In this document: one piece after another, positions 12,601-23,634 of the stretch
Layout of the letters: each line of letters starts with the position of its first letter
How positions within the stretch are numbered: the first letter of the stretch is position 1
Assembly: GCF_029227915.1 (NCBI RefSeq)
Contig: NC_079876.1
Location: forward strand, 18,106,001-18,166,000
Length of the DNA stretch: 60,000 nucleotides
Direction: 5' to 3'
DNA from: Hydractinia symbiolongicarpus
Lineage: Eukaryota > Cnidaria > Hydrozoa > Anthoathecata > Hydractiniidae
Translations under genes and position numbers: made by a program
Notes under the pieces: generated by a model
What the model was told of the DNA's origin: nothing
Seen by the model: only the letters and a program-made list of their open reading frames with translations
Database searches by the model: none

Positions 12601-15600
12601 AATAATTATAGAAAGAAGGAAAAGAAATCCTTTTAGGTACAGAGTCTACCTTCGTTTTATCCTGTAAATGCAAATTTACAACTTAATAACAATCTCAAAA
12701 CCACTTTAGAACATGCCTTGAAAAAAAGAAATATTTGCTGAAAAAAATACAGTATTTCGAAACATTAAATTTGCAGAAGAATAATATTGTTACACCATTT
12801 GCCTTAAGTGAATTTATCCATGCAAATGTATTCTAGCTAGATTGCAAACAATCCAATATAGCAGCATATAGCATAAATATTACTAATGCCATGCTAGCTA
12901 GATTACAAATAATCCAGAAATATGGTAGCAAACAGCATAGAGATTACAAACGTTATACTATCCAGATTACAAAGATCCAAAAATATGGCAGTAATAAACA
13001 TAAAGATTACAAATACAATGCTAGCTAAATTAGAATTAATCCAAAAATATGGCAACATGCAGCATAAAAATTACAAATTACCATACTAGTTTGTCATGTC
13101 TATTTGAAATTAAATAATTTGGTTTATCTTTAGTATATAAATACACAAAAGATAGAACTACAAATATATCGAAACTGTCAAAAAATAAATTTTTATAAAC
13201 ATTAAGAATTAATGTAAAATCACCTGTTTGGAAAACTCCTGTAAAGACAGGATGGGAATCGTTGATGCCATCAGAAATGCACAAGCATTTGCAAATGAAG
13301 TGATAGTAACACTAAGGCCGCACTCTCCCAAGCACATACCAACTATTTTAGTATCAACAAATTGACCAGAATCGCAAATAACAACATAAGTCCTGACCAT
13401 AAGAAACATGCTGTCTAAACCCAAACCAACAGCAAGATAGGGAAGCACCTAAATTGAAAGAAAAAATTTATTGTAAATCTGGAGTGGAAATAACATAAAC
13501 AATCATATAGATCTGTGGTCAAAAATCAGGCGAAAACCACCCCACTATTGGATGACCATAACTCTTGGAAGTTATGGCTGATTACCCTATGCAAAAATAT
13601 AAATGGATCTACCCAACGGAAGAAAGCATGAACCACCTTTGCATCAATTACAACTCAAATTTAGACAAGCAATGTCTTTTTGAAGAAATAAAAGATTTTT
13701 AAAAAAGAATGGGTACATCTAAGAGTTTAGCATCAGACAAAGTGCTTTTCGTAACTTGCTGCATTTTTTTTTTAACAAAATAGGTGACAAAATATATACT
13801 TGTGTTGAAGCTGCTGAGAGTTTCATCCCAAAAAAATGAGAAATTCCAATTCCAGAGAACACAGACACACAAACAAAAGCCACTCCAACAGCTCCCATTA
13901 AACTATATGAGTAAACAGCTGATGACCAACGCTTCAGAGAAACAATGGCGTATGCAGTCTAAAATTTAAATGTAAAAGATTAAGTTACCTCTAAAAAGTA
14001 TTACGCATATTTAAAAAGTGGTCTCAAAATTAACACCTAATGAAACATATGGTAATTTGAACAAATTTTACTAAATTTGGTTATTTAATTTTTTGTATAT
14101 ACATATTTTTTTTATCTAAAAATAATTTTGATTTAAAGTAGTCAAAAACATAAAATTCTTACACAGAAATGTAAATAATGATTAAAAAGGAAAAGAAAAA
14201 CATATGCAATACCACAATAACAAATCCAACAGCAACCGACTTTGTGTTAATCCTCGTAAATCTATCTATCACGTCTTGGAAAGACGCAGTGGAAAAAGCG
14301 ATCATCCTAGAACGCAATTTCTTTCTTTGTCCTTCCCTGTTTACCAATTCAGTAAATTTTAGTTTCCATGCATCAATAATGGATTTGGCCTTTTCCATCG
14401 AAAAATTTGGAATAGATTGAGCTTTTTCAGACTTTGCAAAATATTCAGCATTGGTTACTTGAATTATCGTCTGAAATGCAGCTGCACTAAAGAAAAGCAA
14501 TGGTAGAAATAAATTATAGGTTCATTCTTAGGTTTAAACCAATTATTAGAGTGTGGTACGATAGTTAGGTGATACATTGTAATTATGCAATATGTGGAGT
14601 AAAGTACAGCTAACTAAAAGGTGAAGTTATTTTTTTGTTTTTATTAGTCAAGAGCATGCCATAGCACAATATAGATACCCAAAAACTTAAAGTTACCTCA
14701 CACTGTACCTCGGCCTAATTATACAGTTTCATCTATTACAGGTCTAATAATTGATTTTACCTTACTGACACATACTATATATTATAACAGTAAAAATAAA
14801 ATCCAATTTTCTACTTCCCTAGTACTTGACATGCCAAAATTACTTTTAAGGAAAATATTGAGATTAGGTTCTAAAAAATTAGAAAAAAATTACTATTTAA
14901 TGTAACCAGTTGAGTTTTTCTCAATTCCACTAATGATAAGATCCTCATCCCAGTGCATAATTTTCTTTGCAACTCGGTAACAGCCACCAGTTAAAATGGC
15001 ACCAAGATCTGGTTCTGGCAATATCTAGACATAAAGTTACAGCTATTCACAACCGTAATTTCGAAATAGCAACAGTGAAAAAACACCTGTGATGTTTTCC
15101 CGTTTCAGTTAATAAAAAGGCAAAATACATCAAAAGCATTGCTTATGAGGTGTTTTTTCCGAATCCCTTCTCTTCGAATTCTCTAAATTAGAAAAGCAAA
15201 GGAAGCAGAAAAGGTGCTAAGAGGGATATAAAACCTTAACGAAAATATTTTTCTCACATAAATTGTGTCAAAAATATATATTTTATAAGTTAGAATTATA
15301 CGTCAAGTTTGTGAGGTTATAACATATTAATTGAAATTACATGGCCAAAACAAGTAATTTTGTATTTATTAACAAATGGTTTTTTGAAAGTTTGTAGGTT
15401 GTTAAAACCATTAACTATTTTCTAAATGTTTTTTCCAAAGCTGTGTAATGCTTCACTCTTCTTTCTCAAAATATTGTAGAAAGTTCATACCACACTGTAA
15501 AAGGGTAAGACTTGTAAACCAGTAAGAACTATGTTAACAATACATACTTTCCCCCTCCATTGATGTAAAGGACAACTTATATCAGTGTTTTCCAGACATG

Positions 15601-18600
15601 TTTTATTCATGTATCCAGCATCAACGCCAGCCTGAAATAAACTGTTGCAGTGTAATCATTGATGCAAGGCTTTAAGAATTTCACGCTACCACACAAATAT
15701 TTCTACACATAAATTTACAGCCTATCAAAGTCTAGATATTTTATGCAACAACAACCCACAATACCAGTTAATTTATTTATTATTTCTAAAAAGTACTGAA
15801 CTATAGGATTTACATGGACCCAAAACAAGATTTTAAACTGTAATAGATTTTGTTTGTACATATCACATCATATCTGGGTTGTGTAAACTGCACATAACAT
15901 CACTTTGTGCCATGCGCAATACTTTTGTTTAAAGTAGATCATGCTGAGATGCAATGATCAAAACAGAAAAATAAATAAAAGGCTATTTGGTCAAGGTGGC
16001 CTTAAAGATGTTAAGAGGTTGAAATATTAAAAAAAATATTTTTTACAAATTCCAACAATGTAGAAACTTATTTTTTACCTTGTGTAAGAAGTCTTTTGCA
16101 GCTTTTACATCAATCACACTGTTTTCAGTAATTCTGTCAAGTAGCTCTAAAGGTGACGTACTAAGGTAGGAATATTTTCCAGCAGAAGTTCCTGTCGTGT
16201 ATGCTCCTTCCCAAAAGCAATCTAAGGGTGTCATAATCAAACAAGGTCGTAGTGAATCGATCAGCTATGAAAAATAAAAATACCACAGTAGATTTACATC
16301 AGCATATTGATTATTTTAACATTTATATTAGTAGAGGACAATCTATAGTGAAATCCATAAATTTACAAACTGGAAATTCCATCAACCCAAAAGAAAACGA
16401 ATTCATTTGCACCGATGACCTGATGTCATGTATCATCTATTAAAGACAGCGACTCATTTTATGTCTTTAAGACATGAAATATAATGATCTTGCCTCACCA
16501 TATTTTCCCTTGCTATAGTCTTACGCTTATATGAGTTTAATATTCAACAATCAGCCTTACAAATATATAATTGTATAGCCCCAAATTTTAGTGAATGTAA
16601 GATTAGCAAGTATTTTATATATCAGCTCTGCATTGTTGTTTGACAACTAATTCTTTAGTATTATATACTTGTATTTCTAAACCAATATTTACTAAAGAAC
16701 AAACTTAAATTAATTGTTTGTAATTTGGTGTTTGTTAGAATCCAATATTAAAATTCCTACCTTAGCTTCCTCTTGACTTGCTTTAAACAGCGGGACTTCA
16801 TATTTGATACAAAAATCTGCTAACGACCATTGCCTAAAAGGGAGTAGATAAAATTGCAAGAAAAACATTTTGGCTGTGAAGCTTTTGGAAGAAAACTTTT
16901 ACAAGAACAGAAATTTAAAAAGTTCGTACAATGACAGAAATGAAAATTTGTTGTGACAAAAAATTCTGTATTCACTGCCTTTTAAATGGATTTACGAATA
17001 GAAGTTTGACTGCACCAATGAGAAAATATGAAACCACTCAAGAGACTTATTATTTTTTTAAAAAAAGTAAAAAGTAAAATTAACATTAAAAACGGCAACA
17101 GAAATGAAAAAACAATCCCAGGCATTGCCTAAAGAATTAGGGTTTAGTTAAAATTCTAACTTACATAAAAACAAGGATTTGAAACTTGGGATACAAAAAA
17201 TAATTTAGGAAAAAGTAAAAAAAAAACTTACTGCATATACATGGTAATTTCTAAGTTTAAAACTTTCTTCAACATATCCAAATGCTCTAACAAAATTTTA
17301 TTGTCTAAAATATTATCTTTGCCACTTTTTTGTATTTGAATGAAAGATTCATAGTCAAATTCTTCTATACCAAATCCGTTTGATCCAATATGTTTTTTGG
17401 TATATTCCATCTCTTCTTGCAACCTTCCACCAGCTATGAGGGTATGAAAGAAGGTTTAAACAATAGCAGTAAACATCTAATTTTATAAATTTTTAGGAGG
17501 GGCTAAGTTTCTCGTTTCCATGCAAAATTTTTACTACTAGGCATCATATACCTTTTATTTTTTCATGCTAGAAAGAATAGGTATGTTATTTTTTATCTCT
17601 TACAGTAATAGTTTTTGTCTAATTTGTTAAAGGGACAATTTACCATTTTAACATTATGTATCACGTAAATTGGGCTAATTTTTCTAACGTGTGTTAATCG
17701 AGCTTTTTCGGAACAGAAGGGGCGGTTGATGACTTTGTCAAAACTTTTACATCTATGTAACCATTTGTCAAAAGAACATGATTCTGTACATTTTCTTCAG
17801 AAGCCTTTTAAGGTTTAAATTTACAAATAAAGCAATGAGTTAATGCTGGACGTCCTTAAAATACAAATGATTGATTGGATTCTTCAACAGGCTTATTTGA
17901 CCTGTAAATAATTAAAAACTTTATATATATATTCTTGTTTTTGCAAGATGTCATGGTGTGTTTGAGGTAAGAATAGACATAAAATTGAATACATCATTAA
18001 TTTAAAAAGAGATAAGAGAAAAGACAAACTTGCAATCCACATTTTTTCCACATCTGTCTCTGTCCCAATAAACTTTACACCAATTGCTAACGGCAACACA
18101 ACCAGTAAACTGATAACAGCAACCATACAGTATCGTTTTTGTATAAAGCAACCCAAATCATAAAACATAAGATGGACCTTTTCGCGAGTTCTCTTTAAAA
18201 ATAAATCCCATTTTTTGCAATTCTAAAGATAAAATCAATTTCATAGACACAACACTAGCAAACTTGGCTAGCTAGCTAAACATTCATAAGCTAGTTATTG
18301 CTAACACACCAAGATATTTAAGAATCAAAATGCTAACCTTGCATTGCAGCTAATTTTTTTAGTATGACAATGTGAAAACATGTAGCTAATTATTATTATT
18401 TTATGTTTGTTTTTTACAGCAGAAAAAAGAGCAAAAGCATTCAAAATAACTGAGTCAAAACTCCTAGAAAAAAGTGTCTTGCTCCTTCAAAAATGAGCAA
18501 CTTGTTCTCTTCTCCTTGGTGCTTTTATAAAATGTTTCTTTTTATCCTCGTACCCAGGTTTTTTTATGCGGCAGAGCCATTCGGTTTTGGCTAAAAAACC

Positions 18601-21600
18601 CTTCGAACTCAGGTCGTTGAGAAAAGAATAAAAACAAGGAACCAGTATTTTAGTCAGACAGCTTTGAGTTAGAGCCTTGATTCACATCTTAAGTGTTCCA
18701 TATAATACAGTAAACCTCCCGATAACGTACACTATCTAGATCTTTGAGAGCCCCCTAGAAAGGTGTCCGAGGCTCTTCCTAGCTTAAAAATTTGCTCTGG
18801 ATTGCAAGAGTGAAGCGAAATCGACCACAGTGTGTGAGGGTGTGTTGGGAAAAGATCATATAAATATACTATCTTTCATCCAAAAAGTAAAACAAACTCA
18901 AAAGTTCACAAAAAACCTTAAGCTTTTAAATTTTTCGCAAGTGAAATAAAATTTATTTCCCGAATTATGCCTTATTATTGGCCATGTCGCTATAGAGAGA
19001 TCAGTTCCTGTGGGTAACGTTAAGAAGGACTTTTCAAAAGACGCTCTTTCAGAGAGCGGTGTCCACTATAGATTGTCCGTTACACGAAAACTCAGTGATG
19101 AGAGTTTGATTGTCATTTTACCCATTCCTGGGAAAAGGATATTTCCCTGTTTAACAATACACAGTGAAGCTAAATATCGTCAGCTACAAACTTTTTTATA
19201 TAGTAGGCGTCCACACAAGGGGTTTTTTAATAAAGAAACAATTGCCAAAACCTAGCTAAACAAGCGATTAACGAGGAAACTCGCATGAGTGCAAAATTTT
19301 CGGCCGGTTTGGATAAATACGATGCATGCTTTCTGAATAAGTGATATAAGTGATATAAACTTCCAACAAAAAGCGTATTTTACACTTGACATTCTGTACC
19401 AGGCAATTGGCTAAAAAACATATACCCGACATTAGCTAGATCTACATTTTCTACGCAGTTTTACCGTCATGATTTCGCAGACCGTATAAGGCATTATATT
19501 TCGCGTATTTAGCTTAAAACACCTGAACAATCACAGCTCAGAATAACACCAGACTTTTGTCTCAGTCTTTTTCGTGAAATCCGTCAGTAAATGCACCTTG
19601 AATGAGAGATGAAATCCCTGGGAACAAGGTTGTGGACGTAATTTATACGATAAACGCATTCCTTATGATATGCAACTGCGTAACCTCATTTCCAGGGCCT
19701 GTTTTCTCGATTTTGTGATCTCGTAAGACGAGCTCTAGAGACGAGGTTGGCAACTGAGGGACTAGCGTTGGAACAGGAAGATTAAGCTCAACACCGGATC
19801 GCCAGAACAAAGTCAAAATTTCATGATTAGCGTATACGCGAGAAAATTTACTCCACCGATTACATAACTTGCATCCGAATAATGATGGGAATGTTTTCTT
19901 ATGTTCCTGTTAGTTTCATCTGAATTTGGAACTAAAGTTATGCTTATACTGCGCAACAACGTGATAAACAGGTCTATTTTACATCTAATGATACGTTAAC
20001 CGGAGCAAGCTAGTGAGACATGGTGTTTGTTGATTGTACACCATTAACTTACTAACTATTGGCAAGCTCGCCCCCATGACTTTTACCTCCGACCTACGCA
20101 ATTACCATAACGAGTCTTGGTGACAAGGTTGAACTGTGGCCTACAACATTTACATGCCAATGCTGGCAAATTATCTCTTCATCATCTCATCCTGAAGTAG
20201 TTCATCTTATTTCAAACATCGCATACCAATGTCGGTGCTTTTATTAAACACACAAAGAAATTTTATGCAACGAACTAAACACAGTGTTAGCACTTAATAC
20301 TATTTTTACATCATCGTGTAAGAGAACCATAATTGTTAATAAAACTATTTTTGTGCTTGTTCGGCCTGTAGTCGTTTTGTTAGTTGTCAAATGTGTATTG
20401 GTGACGTTTTAAAGAAAGCCCTATTGTTATTTAAAGATGCTAAAAACACGCAAAATGATTTTGTAGCGTTATTTCATTTTATATTTTCGTTGAAAAAGGA
20501 TTAACCGAACATTTTTTTACCGAGGATTAGTTCTTGTTGATCGCATTTCCGTTTTTTTTGTGTTAAACAAACAATATCCCCTTTGACAGGACGACGTTCC
20601 ATCGCTCCCCACGTTATCCGAGAGTATGGAATAAGCAAACAAATGGTTAGTTATTGATTTCTGTCATGTCAATATTTGACTTCCTTTCACCTTGCTAGAA
20701 TTAACCTCGCTCGCATTACTTCTTAGCTTTTCCATTTTGTCCAAAGCAACCTCAATGCGTATTTTAAGTTAAAAATTTCGTTTAAAATTGTTTTTATCAT
20801 GTAGTTTGGCATACAGGGCTTTGTATTTTTTTTACCATGAATCATTCACATATAACGTTCGTCAATGGGAGTGTTTTCACACACGCAAACAAAATTATTA
20901 CCACCCGCACTGTTTTTACGTGGATAAGACGTGGCCACATTTAATAGCTCGTTTTCTTTGACGAAGTGTTTCTTGAACTAATGTCGATGATGAATCCAGT
21001 GGATTTACCCACTACTCTTATTCCGTATTGTCATCGTTATGAATGAATATTTCTTTCGTGTGGTTTGTTTATTTATATATTTTTTATTTACTTGTTAAAA
21101 TTTACTTTGTTTGCTCTTCAGGTCGTGATTTTTTTTACCTGGTGGCCGTCAATCTTTTGATTGAAAATGACGCTTTCTTTACGAGAAACATACACTTTGA
21201 ATTTAGCGTAGAGGTTTCTTAACCAAAAATGATTTATTATGAAGTTATACAGCCAGGTGTCTGTTTTACACTTTTGAGATGCTTTTCAGTAAGGTTCCAG
21301 TTGAAAATACCTATAGCCTCAGTATGAAGTTAAGAAAAAACGAGCAGAATCAGTTGTAATAGATTACATTTTAAGAAAATGTATAATTTTTAACAACTTT
21401 CTGCTTGTTTCTTTCTAAAGTGCTTCACTTGTATTCTTTATAGATATCTTCAAAATGTTTTTGTTGTGATACGCATATAGCGTTGGAGATAAATAAAAAT
21501 TATAACGCAAAGTTAATATCTTTCGATAGAATTAGTTCATAGCTAGTGGAAGAATCCACGAGATTTCGCCCGTCTCATCTCGTAACTACTATATGGACTC

Positions 21601-22391
21601 ACGCAAATTGGGGATAACATAGACTAGCCATTAGCTTGAGATAAAAAACTTACGGGTTTGCGGGTCCTCGTATTTTCGCTCGTCCTACATCCCCGGTATC
21701 GCTATTTCGTGCATCCTTTAAACAAAGTAGAAGATCGGCTACCATTTTAAAAACGGTTATTAATAAAGGAGATTATTCAAATATTGCACACGTAGCGAAA
21801 CAGTGGCGACTGTAAGTTAAAAACTCAGGTTGGGGAGAGGATTATTTTGCTGTGCGAGGAGATTATTGTGAGAAGTGAATACGCTTGTAAATAAGATACT
21901 TTAACAATTATAAAGATAAAAGTCCCCTTCTTTATGCATGGATACTTTTGCCACAAACCTATCCTCATAATTATTTTTTTAAGTTTGTGATATTTGCACG
22001 ACTTTTTCTTCGTTATTTCAAATAGTACCAGTAATTGAGAGTTTATGCTGCTAAAATTGAGGCACTTAACAAACAGAAATATTTACGGGATTAGGTAAGG
22101 AAATTAGGGATAACAATCATTTTTAGCATCGACCTCTTTATTTAAGTTTGGCATAATTAAAGGTCTATTAAAGGTCTATTAAGAGAGTTTTCCAAAATAA
22201 AAAGTGTCAGAAAAAAATATAACTAAAAACAAAACAGCCAAACAAAAGTTGGCTAGCAAACCTACCAAACAACTACCTCCGTCTGTCGTGTTGTTTTCAC
22301 TTTCTGCAGTATGATGTGCGTTTTGGTTTAATTTTATATCTTGCAACGGGATGTTTACAAATTCGTTTTCGTTTTTGTCGATAGGAGACAT
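2542..22391 (-). CDS. ptch: Patched homologue (Hedgehog receptor, RND/SSD family), 23-exon gene model
   Basis: Hedgehog receptor of the RND transporter superfamily, a 12-pass plasma/ciliary membrane protein that restrains Smoothened. Exons found by reading the minus strand join at GT-AG borders with matching phase throughout: total 4029 bp, 1342 residues (human PTCH1 is 1447). Recognisable family blocks in order are LGCFIQKRY before TM1, ETDVEKMW after it, CLIMTPLDCFWEG, MHWDEDLIISG with KNSTG, a sterol-sensing domain with TQVLPYLAVGLGLDS, AAIIVLLNW, RDWL, CDEFAERGLPSYPKG, INLSAIPVVVLIVSVG and NGVFVLPVVLSFFGP. The split into two halves, each with a TM bundle and a large ectodomain, is typical of Patched rather than Dispatched or NPC1. 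Exon 1 (22266-22391) is assigned only by phase and position. A possible poly(A) signal lies 65 bp past the stop. Family identity is very secure; individual splice borders are inferred. Confidence 0.95.
3540..3838 (+). mobile_element. tRNA-derived SINE copy
   Basis: The head has a tRNA-like A box (GTGGCTTTGTGGTAGAGCG) and a B box region (GGGTTCAAACACC), as in RNA polymerase III promoters. The body (GAGAATAGGATTGAT) and tail (AAGGCTATCC) recur at 10870-11012 in reverse and the tail again near 46255. It lies in the Patched intron between exons 21 and 22, opposite to the gene. Boundaries are approximate. It cannot be a functional tRNA because the cloverleaf does not close. Confidence 0.65.
7304..11508 (-). 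CDS. ptch: Patched exons 12-16: central loop, TM7 and second ectodomain
   Basis: Exons 11187-11508, 9366-9617, 8991-9069, 8651-8790 and 7304-7411. The first begins with a strongly acidic run (DEEEDEEDEEDD) followed by a basic segment, the large cytoplasmic loop between the two halves, and ends FGKWMVSSQVK before TM7 (ILVLFCCCIQLFLAGYG). Then come NIADMLPRNSPQHLFVTQRDKHFS, RDWL, a block with FRQEWNAGRI, and SSFYYALTLWYWND. These match the second ectodomain of Patched in order. Donor GTTGGT at 8650 is non-consensus but keeps phase and the family alignment. An additional 24-bp phase-0 microexon could lie at 9158-9181 between exons 13 and 14; direct joining matches vertebrate spacing better. Confidence 0.9.
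10870..11012 (-). mobile_element. tRNA-derived SINE copy
   Basis: On the minus strand the head reads GATGGCCTTGTGGTACAGCG, close to the head at 3546, followed by GGCAAAGGCGGGTTTAAGTG in place of the B box. Then come the shared body (AGAATAGGATTGAT) and tail (GCGGCTATCCTGGG). It sits in the Patched intron between exons 12 and 13 in the same orientation as the gene. Confidence 0.6.
12427..14486 (-). CDS. ptch: Patched exons 8-11: sterol-sensing domain
   Basis: Exons 14213-14486, 13800-13958, 13224-13448 and 12427-12545. They encode TM2-TM6, the sterol-sensing domain that Patched shares with Dispatched, NPC1, SCAP and HMG-CoA reductase. Visible: TM2 with SVAVGFVIV, TAYAIVSLKRW, a long TM3 (MGAVGVAFVCVSVFSGIG), then KLSAASTQVLPYLAVGLGLDSMFL and AAIIVLLNWFMLMFLFTSILSFDVERQ is shortened here to its start and end, AAIIVLLNW and LSFDVERQ. 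The TM4 region carries the proton-relay-type GxGxD, but the second acidic residue usual in Patched (GVDD) is Ser here. The basic/cysteine ending CCC-V matches the intracellular loop after TM6. Intron between exons 10 and 11 is short; the one between 11 and 12 is about 0.9 kb. Confidence 0.95.
12820..13085 (+). repeat. Tandem repeat, about 62-bp unit, four diverged copies
   Basis: The phrases ATGCTAGCTAGATTACAAA, AATCCAAAAATATGG and CAGCATA-AGATTACAAA recur in order about every 60 bp. The array lies within the Patched intron between exons 10 and 11 and has no coding appearance. Confidence 0.65.
14894..18222 (-). CDS. ptch: Patched exons 2-7: TM1 and first ectodomain
   Basis: Proposed exons, in transcript order: 18030-18222, 17232-17433, 16761-16833, 16079-16264, 15548-15631, 14894-15024. 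The first encodes a basic amphipathic stretch and TM1 (hydrophobic run starting MVAVISLLVVLPLAIG), then ETDVEKMW, a hallmark of Patched just outside the membrane. The next exons hold GGRLQEEMEYTKK, WSLADFC, CLIMTPLDCFWEG, GYMNKTCLE (a cysteine-bearing ectodomain block), GGCYRVAKKIMHW and KNSTG. Phases are 1, 2, 0, 0, 0, 2 at the exon ends and each is matched by the next acceptor. The 3' donor of the last exon, TA|GTAATT, lies directly over an apparent in-frame stop (TAG), so the exon must be spliced there. All blocks align in order with vertebrate Patched proteins. Confidence 0.93.
17655..17815 (+). repeat. Dispersed repeat with CCATTTGTCAAAAGAACATGA core
   Basis: Shares the phrase series ACCNTTTGTCAAAAG-ACATGATTCTGTACATTTTCTTC with copies near 32580, 32760 and 56240, and in reverse near 54320. 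It lies in the Patched intron between exons 2 and 3. Family class is unknown. Confidence 0.5.
18223..22265. other. Putative Patched intron 1; mostly featureless
   Basis: About 4 kb of AT-rich sequence between the secure exon 2 and the proposed exon 1. A TA-flanked start resembling a mariner/pogo terminus (TACAGTAAACCTCCCGATA) is at about 18708 without a matching partner. An 80-codon open frame at 19013-19255 has no recognisable domain and no Met start. A reversed mini-Helitron end is near 21541. Nothing else could be supported. Confidence 0.4.
21541..21640 (-). mobile_element. Degenerate mini-Helitron 3' end
   Basis: On the minus strand the end reads GACGGGCGAAATCTCGTGG then ATTCTTCCACTAG, matching the hairpin-plus-CTAG terminus seen clearly at 28868-28912. 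The extent upstream on the minus strand is uncertain. Confidence 0.35.
22179..22391 (-). CDS. Candidate Patched exon 1, or a separate 70-residue membrane protein
   Basis: Read straight through, this is a 70-residue protein starting MSPIDKNENEFVNIPLQDIK and ending in a hydrophobic run (about residues 44-66) with a stop at 22179-22181. It has a favourable start context (AATCATGTC). A GTAGGT donor at 22265, after codon 42 (Cys-Leu), is in phase 0, which matches the phase-0 acceptor of the secure Patched exon at 18222. Spliced, it supplies a 42-residue polar N terminus for Patched and makes a 4-kb first intron. Both readings are possible. I favour exon 1 of Patched because no other Met-bearing exon was found nearer, but this is inference. 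Confidence 0.5.
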   Translation of the reverse strand: MSPIDKNENEFVNIPLQDIKLNQNAHHTAESENNTTDGGSCLVGLLANFCLAVLFLVIFFSDTFYFGKLS

Positions 22392-23150
22392 GATTTTAGT
22401 TTTGTTAGATCACAGCAATTAATTGTAAATGTTTTGCAGCATCGTAACATGTAAACAGAACACCAAACGCTAAACTATGTATGTACTAAATATTCATTTT
22501 AAATAACTTTTTATTATAATACATAACATCACGTATTGCTTGGCTATCTTATTTCTTTCCAGCATCGAGATATTTTTTTTTAAAAAATTTTTTTTCTACT
22601 TAAAAAAACAACGTTGAATTCATATGCAATAAAAACAACAATACAAAAATGTAACTTGAGATTTTCTGAAGACCACCAAAGAACAATGTTGTGTGTTATA
22701 TGGCGTGTAGTAATCTTGTTGATCGCAATAAGTGTCAACAAAGTTACGTTATGTAATACCTACGTAAAGTTTAGTATTTTGTTTTTGTGTCCAGTCCTTT
22801 TCTTTCTTTGTATTGTGGGTTGATTTTTATAAGGTGATCAAACTTTGTATGTCATTGCATGATTTCTAACATGTTAAAAAAATGTGACGGAATTTGTTTC
22901 TTTCGTGCCAAGCAAAACGATTGAGTCAAAGAAACGTTTTTTTAGCTAATTAGTTGAATAACAGAGGCTAATACTAAAATGTGAGATGATAGTGTCGTAA
23001 TGTTAGAATGTTGAAAAACAGACTTAAATCTTTTTTATTCATACCAGTATTCTGTCTATTTAAAGTAGTTGCATCTCTGTCTTATTTTGAACCAACTGTA
23101 TCCATTCATGCCCAAAGGCAAACATGAATTTACGAAGTACCAACGCAGGA
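22392..23150. other. Region upstream of Patched; no gene seen
   Basis: This should contain the Patched promoter and 5' untranslated region if exon 1 is right. I see no TATA or initiator arrangement that can be trusted in this composition, and only short open frames. Confidence 0.35.
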
Positions 23151-23204
23151 AATGTATATACGACGAGTGAGTTCCCGTGTTTTCTTCCACGGGCGAACGG
23201 CTAG
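23150..23204 (+). mobile_element. Mini-Helitron 3' end
   Basis: A short palindrome, CCCGTG then TTTTCTT then CCACGGG (about 23174-23193), is followed by CGAACGG and CTAG at 23201-23204, with T next. This is the hairpin + CTRR + T arrangement of Helitron 3' ends, and it matches the terminus at 28883-28913. The left end was not found. Confidence 0.55.
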
Positions 23205-23634
23205 TCTTTATATTAATAAAATCCATCGTACACGTGTTAAAGACGGTAGCCGGGTCGCTAATTTGTGCTACAATTGCACGAAATGAAGACCCTAATGTGT
23301 ACGATACTTTACAACTTGGCGACAAAAATTAAATTAGATTTTACAATCAAGGCCGTTTATAGCATTCTGATCATATGTCAATAGAAACTTTTTGAGATTT
23401 CGTGTTAAAAATGCACGAAATATTTTCAACCGAAATATCAAATGCGATATATTGTTAATGACTCTCGTGGAGTTTCCGCAGGTGAAGAACTAATCTTCAT
23501 ATAATAATATGCGATATAGTTTTCCCACCTTTGTTAGGACTCACGCAAAAATCACTAATTTAACTCGGCGTGCACTAAATATTCCTATAAATACCTATTT
23601 CGTGTTAAGAATACCATAGTAACAATGTTTGATA

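Noticed and set aside
14213-14420. Plus-strand frame opposite Patched exon 8
   Set aside because: Shadow of the Patched coding strand.
18708-19255. TA-flanked mariner-like element
   Set aside because: A left-type terminus is visible at 18708 but no inverted partner could be found.
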